Source: Clostridia bacterium (GTDB taxonomy: Bacteria; Bacillota; Clostridia; Oscillospirales; Acutalibacteraceae). From it: a stretch of 64,000 bases of DNA. Below, in pieces: positions 27,598-35,539 of the stretch (the first letter of the stretch is position 1; each line of letters starts with the position of its first letter). The position numbers and the translations under genes were made by a program. Below the pieces are notes generated by a model. It made no database searches. It was not told the DNA's origin and saw only the letters and a list, made by a program, of their open reading frames with translations. Where the stretch lies: contig JAFQJL010000025.1 of NCBI GenBank assembly GCA_017414965.1, forward strand, positions 62,001 through 126,000, in the 5' to 3' direction.

Positions 27598-27635
27598 TAA
27601 AATTCTCCGTTTCCTGACATACGTTTATTGCTTTT

Positions 27636-27664
27636 ACTTTACAACATTTTACCGCTTTTCGCAA
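27636..27664 (-). promoter_or_regulatory. Promoter of the THUMP methyltransferase gene
   Basis: Minus-strand TTGCGA (27664-27659), 17-base spacer, TAAAGT (27641-27636); 38 bases to the start codon. Confidence 0.55.
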
Positions 27665-27714
27665 GTCATTTATCCCCGCCTTGCAAATTTTTTGCGAAAT
27701 TTCGTGAATTGCCG

Positions 27715-27742
27715 TTGAGTTTGTGTAAATTTATGATATAAT
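27715..27742 (+). promoter_or_regulatory. Promoter of the TrmH/RlmB-family gene
   Basis: TTGAGT (27715-27720), 16-base spacer, TATAAT (27737-27742), 48 bases before the ATG. Confidence 0.6.
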
Positions 27743-27790
27743 CTATGTTAGAGTATTATATCTTAATGGCCGATATTGGAGGAAAACCGT

Positions 27791-28591
27791 ATGGCATCCC
27801 AATTCAAACATAAAAACAATCGTCCGCCTCACCGTCCGGAAGCGACCGAGCAAACCGATCGCCAGAGCGATCTGGTCGGCGGTCGCAACGCCGTTTCCGA
27901 ACTGCTGAAATCCGGTCGTGCAATCGATCATCTGCTGGTCGCGCGCGGTGAACACAGCGGCAGCTTGACGGTGCTGGTCGCCAAAGCCAAGGATGCCGGT
28001 ATCCCCGTCAAAGAGGTGGATGCCCGCAAGCTGACCGCCTTGTGCGGTCCGCATCATCAAGGCATTGCGGCGGCCGCGGCGTGCAAGGAATACGCCGCTT
28101 TAGACGATCTGTTCCGCTTGGCCGAGGAGCGCGGCGAGCCGCCGTTATTCGTGGTGTGCGACGAGCTGGAGGATCCGCACAATCTCGGCGCGATCATCCG
28201 CACGGCCGAAGCCGCCGGTGCGCACGGCGTGATCGTCCCGAAGCGTCGCAGCACGGGACTGACCAACATTGTGTATAAAACCTCCGCCGGCGCGGTGGAA
28301 TACCTGCCCGTGTGCCGTGTGGGCAATCTGGTGGATACCCTGCGCGAGCTCAAAGAGCGCGGCGTGTGGATATATGGTCTGGATATGGACGGTCAAAACT
28401 GGAGCGAAACCGATCTGACCGGCGCCGCGGCACTGGTGGTCGGCTCGGAAGGTCGCGGCATCGGCCGCTTGGTACGGGAATCCTGCGATTTTGTGGTCTC
28501 CCTGCCGATGCACGGCCGTATCAATTCACTGAATGCGTCGGTGGCGACGGGTATTCTGCTGTACGAAGCGGCCCGCCAGCGCCACCGCTGA
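27791..28591 (+). CDS. rlmB: 23S rRNA 2'-O-methyltransferase, TrmH/RlmB family
   Basis: 266 aa SPOUT methyltransferase. The N-terminal substrate-binding segment (VGGRNAVSELLKSGR) precedes the three knot motifs NLGAIIRTAEAAGA, VGSEGRGI and SLPMHGRINSLNASVATGI. Members methylate the ribose of a guanosine in 23S rRNA or a tRNA. A TTG codon at 27776 overlaps the Shine-Dalgarno sequence; ATG at 27791, eight bases after GGAGG, is the true start. It probably shares an operon with the large gene 16 bases downstream. Confidence 0.9.
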   Translation: MASQFKHKNNRPPHRPEATEQTDRQSDLVGGRNAVSELLKSGRAIDHLLVARGEHSGSLTVLVAKAKDAGIPVKEVDARKLTALCGPHHQGIAAAAACKEYAALDDLFRLAEERGEPPLFVVCDELEDPHNLGAIIRTAEAAGAHGVIVPKRRSTGLTNIVYKTSAGAVEYLPVCRVGNLVDTLRELKERGVWIYGLDMDGQNWSETDLTGAAALVVGSEGRGIGRLVRESCDFVVSLPMHGRINSLNASVATGILLYEAARQRHR

Positions 28592-28607
28592 AAGGAGGGG
28601 CTATTGT

Positions 28608-30881
28608 ATGGACAAAAACAGACGCGATGAGGAATACGAATTAAATCTCATCGTCGCCGAAGTGCTGGGCACCCCTCCCCCTGCGCCGCCGGAGCCGGAA
28701 CCGGAAGCCGTTGCCGCTGTGGCGGCGCCGGTCACCGAAGCGCCGGAGATCCGTCCGGTATCCGAGCCGGGCGTGGTGCATTCACCCGCCCCGACAAAGC
28801 CGGAATCCGAGCCGGAAGAGGACGTGCTGGTGTACCTGCCAAAAACCTCGGTCGGCTCTGAGCCCGAGCCGACGGAGGACGAGGATATCAAGATCGCGCC
28901 GGTCCGCATTGTTGAGCCGGAACCGTCCACCGCGGATGCGCGCACGCAGGTCATGCCGGCGGAAATTGTCGAAGATCTGCCGGAGGAGGACGATAACCAG
29001 CTTCGCTTGGAAGGCTTCGATCCTCCCAAACCGGAGCCGCCGCGCGACGATCGTGTGCTGGAGGAACAGCTTCGCCAAAACCGCGAACAAAAGGTATCCT
29101 CCTTCCGTATGCGACTGTCGGGCGAGGAAGAATTTAACGAGCCGGACGAAGAGCCGGACGTGTACGAAACCGATTATATCGAGGATTTTGCCGACTACGA
29201 GGACGCGGACGTCATCCGCAACGAGTTGGAGTTCCGGTTGGGCAAAAGTCGACTGACACTGGTCGCCGCCATTGTGCTGGAGTTGGGACTGTTGCTGGTC
29301 AACGTACTGGGACGCTTCGGTCTGCTCGGCGCCGGATTGGTATACACCGTCGTCAGCATTCTGCTGTATGCGGTGATGGTGGTGGTGTGCAACCGCACCT
29401 TTAAATCCGGACTGGCCGACCTGCGCGACGGCGATCCGAGCAGCGATACCGCGGCAGCCGCCGTCGCGATGCTGGCGGCGGTACAGATCGTCACCACCGT
29501 ATTCGACCCAACCACCGCGCCCACCGTCTCGTTGGCGGTCGTGGGCGGCGTAGCGATGTTTATCAGCGCATGGGCGCACGAGCGCCAACTGCGGCAGGTT
29601 GCGCAAAACTTTCGGTTTGTGGGCCACACCGGCACCAAAACCGCCTGCCACCGCATCGACGACGAAAAACTCGCGCTGGAGATCGGCCACGACGCCGTCG
29701 CCTCCGGCGTGCCGGATGTGGCGTACTACCGCCCGGCTTCGTTTTTGACGCATTATCTTTCCCGTTCGTATGAACGCGCCGACAATCGTCAGGTCAGCCG
29801 CATCTTCATTCCGATTATGGCCGGCGCGGCACTGGTTGCCGCGGTCGTATTCGGCGTGCTGAACAAGGATTGGATGGGCGCACTTCGATTGTTTGTGGTG
29901 CTGTTGGCACTCGGACAGCCGCTGTCGCTTGGCGTGGGCGCCGCTTCGGCGCTCACCCGCGTGTCTGCGCGTATCCTGCGCGCCGGCGGTCTGCTGGTCG
30001 GACGCGCCGACGCCGCCGATTTCGCGCGCGTACACGCGCTGGCGGTGGATGCCATCGAGCTGTTCCCCGGCGAATGCGTGCTGTTAAACGGCATCAAGAC
30101 CTTCTCCGGCACCCGCATCGACGACGCGATCGTGGATGCCGCCTCCGTATCGATCGCCGCCGGCGGTCCGCTTTCGGAGGTGTTCCGCCGGATCATCGAG
30201 AATAAAACCGAGCTTCTCCACGAGGTGGAAACGCTCACCTATGAGCAGGAAATGGGGCTTTCCGGCTGGGTCAACGGTCGCCGCGTATTGGTCGGCAACC
30301 GGCGTCTGCTGGAAAACCACGGTGTAGACGTCCCCTCGCGCGACTACGAAATGCGGTACTCCAAGGGCGATCGTCAGCTGGTATATCTCTCCACTGCCGG
30401 TGAGTTGTCGGCGATGTTTGTCATCACCTACACACGCAGCGAGGAGATCGCCAAGGCTGTCAAACAGTTGGCGGCGGCGCACATCACGTTGCTGGTGCGC
30501 ACCTGCGACCCGAACATCACCGCCGAATTGATCTGTCGCACGCTGGACGCCGACGATTACTACATCGAAATTCTCGGCTCGACCGCACGCCGTCGCTACG
30601 AGCAGCTGGTCGGTAACGAGCCAATCGAAGAGCCGGCCGGCATCGCCTCCAACGGGCGCATCGAGGGGCAAGCGGCCGCTTTGACCGGTTGCCGTCGTTT
30701 GCACGCCGGATTGGCGGTGGTACAGATCTCCGCGATGGTGATCGCCGCCTGCCTGTTTGCGCTGATTGCGCTGTCGGCGTTTTTGCAGCCGGCGCTTCCC
30801 CTCTCGTCGTTGTCGGCGGTGCTGTACATTCTCAGCGGATTGGTGGCTATACTAATACTGCCTATGTTGCTGGGATCCTAA
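28608..30881 (+). CDS. Degenerate P-type ATPase-like membrane protein (predicted inactive)
   Basis: 757 aa. Residues 1-205 are acidic, proline-rich and probably disordered. About eight helices follow (near 214-260, 284-322, 400-441, 703-755). The layout copies a P1B-type ATPase: a GQP helix motif (436-438, where CPC is usual), an RRG-like ILRAGGLLVGRAD stretch, VDAIELFPGE with D481 at the place of the phosphorylated DKTGT, a good N-domain signature GLSGWVNGRRVLVGN (550-564), and RTCDPN (631-636) in place of TGDN. The actuator TGE is also missing. I conclude it cannot be phosphorylated in the usual way; its role is unknown. GGAGGGG precedes the ATG. Confidence 0.65.
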   Translation: MDKNRRDEEYELNLIVAEVLGTPPPAPPEPEPEAVAAVAAPVTEAPEIRPVSEPGVVHSPAPTKPESEPEEDVLVYLPKTSVGSEPEPTEDEDIKIAPVRIVEPEPSTADARTQVMPAEIVEDLPEEDDNQLRLEGFDPPKPEPPRDDRVLEEQLRQNREQKVSSFRMRLSGEEEFNEPDEEPDVYETDYIEDFADYEDADVIRNELEFRLGKSRLTLVAAIVLELGLLLVNVLGRFGLLGAGLVYTVVSILLYAVMVVVCNRTFKSGLADLRDGDPSSDTAAAAVAMLAAVQIVTTVFDPTTAPTVSLAVVGGVAMFISAWAHERQLRQVAQNFRFVGHTGTKTACHRIDDEKLALEIGHDAVASGVPDVAYYRPASFLTHYLSRSYERADNRQVSRIFIPIMAGAALVAAVVFGVLNKDWMGALRLFVVLLALGQPLSLGVGAASALTRVSARILRAGGLLVGRADAADFARVHALAVDAIELFPGECVLLNGIKTFSGTRIDDAIVDAASVSIAAGGPLSEVFRRIIENKTELLHEVETLTYEQEMGLSGWVNGRRVLVGNRRLLENHGVDVPSRDYEMRYSKGDRQLVYLSTAGELSAMFVITYTRSEEIAKAVKQLAAAHITLLVRTCDPNITAELICRTLDADDYYIEILGSTARRRYEQLVGNEPIEEPAGIASNGRIEGQAAALTGCRRLHAGLAVVQISAMVIAACLFALIALSAFLQPALPLSSLSAVLYILSGLVAILILPMLLGS

Positions 30882-30909
30882 TTCCATTGATTTAAGGAGT
30901 CGGATGACT

Positions 30910-31326
30910 ATGATGATTTCCAGCCGCGGACGGTATGCCCTCCGCGTGATGACCGATCTGGCCGAGCACAATACCGGCGCATACGTTCCGCTGACCGATA
31001 TTGCGCGCCGCAAGGAGATCTCGGAAAAATATCTCGAAAGCATCGTGGCCACTTTGAGCAAAAGCGGTCATTTGGATGCGCTGCGCGGCAAAGGCGGCGG
31101 TTATCGCCTCAACCGACCGGTCGAGGAGTATACGCTGGACGATATCCTATCGGTCACCGAGGGCAGCTTGGCGCCCATTGCCTGCGTATCCGGCGAATGC
31201 GAGCATTCGGCCGACTGTCGCAAGTTGCCGGTATGGCAAGGGCTGGACAACGTCATCCACGAATATCTCCGCAGCGTGACGCTGGCAGATATTTTGGCAG
31301 AACAGAATGGAGAGGACAACGCATGA
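30910..31326 (+). CDS. Rrf2-family transcriptional regulator (IscR/CymR type)
   Basis: 138 aa winged-helix regulator beginning MISSRGRYALRVM. The wing segment LRGKGGGYRLNRP is typical. Three cysteines spaced ACVSGECEHSADCR near residues 95-107 match the iron-sulphur ligands of IscR-type members, so it may sense Fe-S status. Its last bases overlap the start of cysK (ATGA), which links it to cysteine and sulphur supply, as CymR does in Bacillus. ATG codons at 30904, 30910 and 30913 are all in frame; AGGAG at 30895 best fits 30910. Confidence 0.87.
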   Translation: MMISSRGRYALRVMTDLAEHNTGAYVPLTDIARRKEISEKYLESIVATLSKSGHLDALRGKGGGYRLNRPVEEYTLDDILSVTEGSLAPIACVSGECEHSADCRKLPVWQGLDNVIHEYLRSVTLADILAEQNGEDNA

Positions 31327-32246
31327 TCTATACATCCGTAGAGCAGTTGATCGGCAACACGCCGTTATTGGAGCTGACTCATTGGGAAACCCGCTTTCAA
31401 CTGAAGGCGCGTCTGCTGGCAAAGCTGGAACGCTTTAATCCCGGCGGCTCGGCGAAGGATCGCGCCGCCAAGGCGATGCTGGACGGCGCGGAAGCCGCCG
31501 GCAAGCTGCAACCCGATTCGGTCATCATCGAGCCGACCTCCGGCAACACCGGCATCGGCATCGCGTGTCTGGCAGTCGCGCGCGGCTACCGCGCGATCAT
31601 CGTGATGCCGGATACCATGTCGATGGAGCGCCGCACGCTGATGACCGCATACGGCGCCGAATTGGTGCTGACCGACGGCAGCAAGGGCATGGCCGGTGCG
31701 ATCGAAAAAGCAAACGAACTGGCAGCCGAGATTCCACACAGCTTTGTGCCGGCGCAGTTTGACAATCCCGATAACGCAAACGCCCACTATCTGACCACCG
31801 GACCGGAAATTTGGGCAGATACCGACGGCAAGGTGGATATTTTTGTATCCGCCGTCGGCACCGGCGGCACCATCACGGGTGTCGGTCGGTATCTCAAAGA
31901 AAAAAATCCCGCCGTGCAGATCGTGGCAGTCGAGCCGACCGGATCGCCGGTGCTATCGACCGGCGTTGCCGGCAAGCACAAGATCCAAGGCATCGGCGCC
32001 GGATTTGTGCCGACCATTTTGGATACCACCGTTTACGACGAAGTACTGACCGTGACCGATGAGGATGCGTTTGCCGCCGGCAAATCGCTCGGACAAAGCG
32101 AAGGCGTGCTCGCCGGCATCTCCTCCGGCGCCGCGCTGTGGGCGGCGACCGAGGTGGCCAAACGCCCCGAAAACGCCGGCAAAACCATTGTGGTGCTGCT
32201 GACCGATACCGGCGAACGCTACCTGTCCTCCGGACTGTTTGATTGA
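31323..32246 (+). CDS. cysK: Cysteine synthase (O-acetylserine sulfhydrylase)
   Basis: 307 aa PLP enzyme making cysteine from O-acetylserine and sulphide. The PLP lysine motif NPGGSAKDRAA, substrate loop EPTSGNTGIG, phosphate-binding GTGGTITG and GIGAGFVPTILD are all present. Translationally coupled to the Rrf2 gene by a four-base overlap and to the GNAT gene by a TGATG overlap, making a three-gene operon. A frame extending farther upstream is contained in the regulator and is not used. Confidence 0.96.
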   Translation: MIYTSVEQLIGNTPLLELTHWETRFQLKARLLAKLERFNPGGSAKDRAAKAMLDGAEAAGKLQPDSVIIEPTSGNTGIGIACLAVARGYRAIIVMPDTMSMERRTLMTAYGAELVLTDGSKGMAGAIEKANELAAEIPHSFVPAQFDNPDNANAHYLTTGPEIWADTDGKVDIFVSAVGTGGTITGVGRYLKEKNPAVQIVAVEPTGSPVLSTGVAGKHKIQGIGAGFVPTILDTTVYDEVLTVTDEDAFAAGKSLGQSEGVLAGISSGAALWAATEVAKRPENAGKTIVVLLTDTGERYLSSGLFD

Positions 32247-32785
32247 TGCCTATGAAATTGACAGAAGTGCGCACGGCCGCTTTGCGTCGGGCGGTCAAGG
32301 CGCTGTATAAATCCACCTTCCCCCTAAACGAGCGTAAACCGTTTTCGGTCATTCTCAAAAAACAAAAAACCGGACAAATGGAACTGCTCGCCATCACCGA
32401 CGACGCCGAGGAATTTTGCGGATTGGTGATCACCATCCTGTACCGCGATCTGGTGCTGCTGGACTATTTCGCCGTCTGCCCCTCGCGGCGCGGCCGGAAT
32501 ATCGGCACCACCACCCTGTCACTCATTCGCAAGCGCTATCCCGATCGGCGATTGATTCTGGAGATCGAGGATCCCGACGCCCCCTGCGATAATCGCGAGG
32601 AACGCTTGCGGCGACGCGCGTTTTATCTGCGAAACGGGATGGAGATCATGCCGTTTCGCGTCGATCTGTTCGGCGTGGAGATGCTCATCCTCACCGCCGG
32701 CGGCGCGGTCTCGTTTGACGAATACCACGCCTTATTTCCGGCGGTATTCTCGGATTTTATTGCCCGCTTTGTCAAGTTGTTATAA
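32246..32785 (+). CDS. GNAT-family N-acetyltransferase
   Basis: 179 aa. The central strand DYFAVCPSRRGRNIGTTTLSLI carries the acetyl-CoA pyrophosphate-binding loop of GNAT enzymes in a variant form (RRGRNIG), followed by EIEDPDAPCDN and RRRAFYLRNGM. The substrate is unknown. Its start codon overlaps the cysK stop (TGATG) and no separate ribosome binding site is seen, so translation is coupled; ATG at 32252 is an alternative start. Confidence 0.85.
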   Translation: MPMKLTEVRTAALRRAVKALYKSTFPLNERKPFSVILKKQKTGQMELLAITDDAEEFCGLVITILYRDLVLLDYFAVCPSRRGRNIGTTTLSLIRKRYPDRRLILEIEDPDAPCDNREERLRRRAFYLRNGMEIMPFRVDLFGVEMLILTAGGAVSFDEYHALFPAVFSDFIARFVKLL

Positions 32786-32791
32786 AAAGCC

Positions 32792-32838
32792 AACCGCATC
32801 CGAAAGGAAGCTCCTTCGGATGCGGTTTCTCTTTTTTG
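32792..32838 (+). terminator. Terminator of the cysK operon
   Basis: 13-bp stem AACCGCATCCGAA with its complement (32792-32804 and 32815-32827), followed by a T-rich tail. Confidence 0.88.
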
Positions 32839-32894
32839 ATCGCAAACGTCGATTTGTACCATTTTCAAAAAATTTTCTTCTCAAAAACCATTGC

Positions 32895-32920
32895 TTGTTG
32901 ACTTTTCTTATGGTATACTA
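32895..32920 (+). promoter_or_regulatory. Promoter of the TSCPD gene
   Basis: Extended -10 box TATGGTATACT just downstream of TTGTTGACT; with TTGCTT as -35 the spacer is 17 bases. The same ATGGTATACT core occurs in promoters at 49996 and 54237. Confidence 0.5.
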
Positions 32921-32952
32921 ATACTGACATATTATCCGAGGAGGCGCTGAAA

Positions 32953-33201
32953 ATGACCTATCGATACCACACGCACGGCACCTGCTCGCGGTCCATCTCC
33001 TTTGATTTGGAGGACGGCACTCTGAAAAACGTCCAATTCGAAGGCGGTTGCAACGGCAATCTGAAAGGGATCGGTTCGCTGGTCGAGGGTATGCCGGCTG
33101 AGGAGGCCATTCGTCGCTTGGAGGGCATCACCTGCGGCTTTAAGAAGACCTCTTGCCCCGATCAGTTGGCGCAAGCTCTCAAGCAAGTATTGGCTCAGTA
33201 A
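32953..33201 (+). CDS. TSCPD domain protein (TIGR03905 type)
   Basis: 82 aa. Two cysteine motifs, HGTCSRSI near the start and KKTSCPDQLA near the end, are the TSCPD signature also found at the C-terminus of some ribonucleotide reductases; GGCNGNLKGI lies between them. It may bind a metal, but its function is not known. Next to it, 22 bases on, is an unrecognised gene on the same strand. GAGGAGG precedes the ATG. Confidence 0.88.
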   Translation: MTYRYHTHGTCSRSISFDLEDGTLKNVQFEGGCNGNLKGIGSLVEGMPAEEAIRRLEGITCGFKKTSCPDQLAQALKQVLAQ

Positions 33202-33223
33202 GCAGTGTTACGAGGTGTATGTG

Positions 33224-33754
33224 ATGATGTTCGGTGAAGACAGTGATATGAAGATCGTCGGTCAGGAACCGGTAAAAACGGTGGAGACCAACGAAGTGGA
33301 AGAACTCCGTCGCGAAGAGGCAAATGGCAATCTGGCCCGTGCCCGCGCGTTGGGGGCTTGGTTGGTGCGCGCCGCTTCCTCCATCGAACTCTCCACGCCG
33401 ATTGACGACAAGCGGTTGATTGCTCAGCGTTGGCTACTCCTCGTGTTCACCATTGAGCACGAATTGGCGCAGCTGTTGCCGGAGGTATCCGCACAGACCG
33501 CCCAAAACGAATTTTACAATTCTCTGCACATCGACGCTCCGCATATTTATGAGGAGTTGCAGGAAAACGGCGGTATGACGTTTTATTATCTGGCCTTGCA
33601 GGCCGAGGACGTTCCGGCGGCTGTCGGCAAGACCTTTGCCGGTCTGTACGGCCGCGCCAACGACGCCGAAATGGTGCAGATGGGCACCGACCTCTACACC
33701 GCCTGTGTCCGCGAGGTCGAGGAACTGGTCAGCAAACAGAATTTTGTAAAATAA
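33224..33754 (+). CDS. Uncharacterised helical protein
   Basis: 176 aa, soluble, largely helical, not recognised. It has an acidic, charged N-terminus (residues 1-35) and a compact helical body containing QRWLLLVFTIEHELAQLLP and FYNSLHIDAPHIYEEL. No signal peptide, membrane helix or known motif is visible. GTG at 33215 and 33221 are in frame, but ATG at 33224 is six bases after GAGGTG. It follows the TSCPD gene in the same transcript and ends at a strong terminator. Confidence 0.7.
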   Translation: MMFGEDSDMKIVGQEPVKTVETNEVEELRREEANGNLARARALGAWLVRAASSIELSTPIDDKRLIAQRWLLLVFTIEHELAQLLPEVSAQTAQNEFYNSLHIDAPHIYEELQENGGMTFYYLALQAEDVPAAVGKTFAGLYGRANDAEMVQMGTDLYTACVREVEELVSKQNFVK

Positions 33755-33770
33755 GCAAAAAAACCAAAAA

Positions 33771-33805
33771 AGCGAACAGATCGGTTGATCTGTTCGCTTT
33801 TTTTA
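33771..33805. terminator. Bidirectional terminator
   Basis: 12-bp perfect stem AGCGAACAGATC and complement (33771-33782 and 33787-33798), loop GGTT, A-run left and T-run right; shared by the uncharacterised gene and the DUF1653 gene. Confidence 0.9.
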
Positions 33806-34018
33806 TTCTCCAATATAGGTAAACCGCGGAAAGGTCTTGCCGTCTCGGGTGACCGTTTCGTTCCACATTTCCGCCGGACGCACCCACAATCCACCGTCGC
33901 CGTACAACGCCCGATATACCACCATCGGCGACAGATCCTCGGAGTGCTTCGCCACCCCCAAAACCTCGTATTCGTTTCCTTTAAAATGGCGGTATTTACC
34001 GCACTTGATCTCGTTCAC
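33803..34018 (-). CDS. DUF1653 protein
   Basis: 71 aa small cytosolic protein with the DUF1653 pattern KYRHFKGNEYEVLGVAKHSE and LWVRPAEMWNETV. Function unknown; such proteins occur alone in many bacteria. It starts with GTG seven bases after GGAGGAGAGG. A terminator for the upstream mini-protein gene lies 18 bases before it. Confidence 0.88.
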   Translation of the reverse strand: MNEIKCGKYRHFKGNEYEVLGVAKHSEDLSPMVVYRALYGDGGLWVRPAEMWNETVTRDGKTFPRFTYIGE

Positions 34019-34035
34019 AGCCTCTCCTCCAAAAA

Positions 34036-34064
34036 GAAAACCCTGATGCGCGCATCAGGGTTTT
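34036..34064 (-). terminator. Terminator of mini-protein gene 2
   Basis: Perfect 10-bp palindrome CCCTGATGCG/CGCATCAGGG, followed on the minus strand by TTTTCTTTTT. Confidence 0.82.
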
Positions 34065-34070
34065 GACCGA

Positions 34071-34184
34071 TTAACCTTGCGGAATCAGATCCGTTTCGTC
34101 GTCGTCCAGTTCCAGACTGATCGTCACGATCGCCGTCGCCTGCATCGAGATGATCTCCACTTCGGGATTGTTATATGCCTTCAT
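34071..34184 (-). CDS. Mini-protein 2, paralogue of the neighbouring mini-protein
   Basis: 37 aa, beginning MKAYNNPEVEIISMQ and continuing with an I-x-T-I-S-L-E-L-D strand and an acidic end. It shares 18 of its first 32 residues with the peptide encoded at 34289-34426. AAGGAGAGG lies seven bases before the ATG; TTGACT, 17 bases and TAAAAT (34257-34229, minus strand) form its own promoter, and a strong terminator follows. Together these argue for a real, well-expressed gene. Peptides starting MKxYxxPEhE are common in Clostridia but unassigned. Confidence 0.75.
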   Translation of the reverse strand: MKAYNNPEVEIISMQATAIVTISLELDDDETDLIPQG

Positions 34185-34228
34185 CGTATATCCTCTCCTT
34201 TGAGAAACGTATTTCCTATTACAACTGT

Positions 34229-34257
34229 ATTTTACTATTGTTTTTGGGGAAAGTCAA
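34229..34257 (-). promoter_or_regulatory. Promoter of mini-protein gene 2
   Basis: Minus-strand TTGACT (34257-34252), 17-base spacer, TAAAAT (34234-34229); 45 bases to the start codon. Confidence 0.75.
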
Positions 34258-34288
34258 GTACCTATCAAAAATAAGGCAAACCCCAATC

Positions 34289-34426
34289 TCAACCAAACGG
34301 CACAAACGGCAAAGAAACGTCGCCGTCTTCATCGGTGTCGTCGCCGTCCAACTCCAAGCTGACCGTGGCGATCCACTGCCTTTGCATATCCCACAATTCC
34401 ATTTCCGGTGCGAGGTAGCGTTTCAT
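34289..34426 (-). CDS. Mini-protein 1
   Basis: 45 aa, beginning MKRYLAPEMELWDMQ, then I-A-T-V-S-L-E-L-D and an acidic segment DGDDTDEDGD before a hydrophobic end. It is a paralogue of the 37-aa peptide 104 bases downstream. No signal peptide or cysteine. Two earlier in-frame ATGs lack a ribosome binding site and lie at the promoter; the start at 34426 follows AAAGGAAACGAG. Its own promoter (TTGACA, 17 bases, TACAAT) is close to consensus. Confidence 0.72.
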   Translation of the reverse strand: MKRYLAPEMELWDMQRQWIATVSLELDGDDTDEDGDVSLPFVPFG

Positions 34427-34454
34427 AAAGCTCGTTTCCTTTCGCTTTTTCTTC

Positions 34455-34483
34455 ATTGTAATCGGTTTCTTGAAAATTGTCAA
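34455..34483 (-). promoter_or_regulatory. Promoter of mini-protein gene 1
   Basis: Minus-strand TTGACA (34483-34478), 17-base spacer, TACAAT (34460-34455). Confidence 0.75.
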
Positions 34484-34490
34484 TAGCCGA

Positions 34491-34961
34491 TTAAACGTCC
34501 AACCGGTACAGCCGTTCTACCGGCGAATCCGACTGAAAGGTCGGCACCTCCTCTACCAACGTCCAACCGAATTTCTCATACAGTCCGACGTGATGAGTAT
34601 AGAGATACAACTCGGAAAGTCCTGCTTTGGCGGCGTTTTCCCGCACCGATTCCATCAAAAGTCGACCAATCCCCTCGCCACGCCGATTCTCGTCCACATA
34701 GACGTTGGCCAGCCACGGATAGATATCCGGTCGACCGGCGAGATCGTCGCTCATCTGCAGCTGATACATCCCCACCGGCTGATCGCCGTCCAGCGCCACG
34801 AAGGTCTGCGGCAGACGATCGGCACACAGTGAGTGCGCCATAAAGCTTCGCACCTCCGCCTCACCGCTGGTTTTGTGTCCCCACCATTCGATATTCCAGC
34901 GACAGATCGTCTCAAACACGGCGTCGTCGCTTGTTTGCCATTTGATGATTTCCATATCCAT
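34491..34961 (-). CDS. GNAT-family N-acetyltransferase
   Basis: 156 aa with the complete GNAT core: NVYVDENRRGEGIGRLLM is the acetyl-CoA loop and LYTHHVGLYEKFGWTLV the last strands. The substrate is unknown. It starts at an ATG overlapping the stop of the upstream chromate-transporter subunit (TGATG), so it is the third gene of that operon. A second in-frame ATG lies two codons on. Confidence 0.9.
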   Translation of the reverse strand: MDMEIIKWQTSDDAVFETICRWNIEWWGHKTSGEAEVRSFMAHSLCADRLPQTFVALDGDQPVGMYQLQMSDDLAGRPDIYPWLANVYVDENRRGEGIGRLLMESVRENAAKAGLSELYLYTHHVGLYEKFGWTLVEEVPTFQSDSPVERLYRLDV

Positions 34962-35539
34962 CACCCAATCCACGGTTGTAATACACCGGCCGCAATTCCC
35001 AGCGCCGCCGACAGCGCCACCACCACAATGGGATGTGCTTTTTTGAATACCAGCACCAGCATCCCGACGAAAATGATCGACGATACGATAAACCAGTAGC
35101 TGGTGAGCACCGAAAGCGCCCAACCGGCCGGAAAGAACACCGCGCTGCCCATGGTGACCACCGCGCCGGCAATCAAGCCGACTACCGCCGGCTTCAAGCC
35201 GTTCATACAACCGGCCACGATGCGATTGGTCTTGAATTTCTGGTACATCCGCGCCACCAGCAAAATGATCAAGAACGACGGCAGTACCACACCAAGCGTG
35301 GCGCACGCCGAGCCCAACAGACCGATCGGCGCGGTCACCGACCCAACGTAGGTGGCGATATTGATTGCAAACGGGCCGGGAGTGGATTCGCTGACCGCCA
35401 TAAAGTTGATCAGTTGTTCGGTATCCATCCACGCGTGAGCGAGCATTTCTTCCTCAATCAGCGGGATCATCGCGTAGCCGCCACCAAAGGTGAACAGCCC
35501 GATCTTAAAGAAGGTGAGAAATAGTTGCAAATAGATCAT
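34961..35539 (-). CDS. Chromate transporter family protein, subunit 2
   Basis: 192 aa half-size CHR transporter with the N-terminal FKIGLFTFGGGYAMIPLI and ESTPGPFAINIATYVG motifs and about five or six helices. Members export chromate or may move other anions. Two half-size subunits encoded side by side are the usual short-chain arrangement. Its ATG overlaps the stop of the partner gene by four bases. The frame extends upstream but MIYLQ is the natural start. Confidence 0.9.
   Translation of the reverse strand: MIYLQLFLTFFKIGLFTFGGGYAMIPLIEEEMLAHAWMDTEQLINFMAVSESTPGPFAINIATYVGSVTAPIGLLGSACATLGVVLPSFLIILLVARMYQKFKTNRIVAGCMNGLKPAVVGLIAGAVVTMGSAVFFPAGWALSVLTSYWFIVSSIIFVGMLVLVFKKAHPIVVVALSAALGIAAGVLQPWIG

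Noticed and set aside
34071..34426. Mini-proteins as RiPP (modified peptide) precursors with the PqqD-like gene at 39 kb as partner
   Set aside because: There is no radical SAM enzyme, cyclodehydratase, protease or exporter nearby, no leader/core division, and the PqqD gene is 5 kb away in a different operon.
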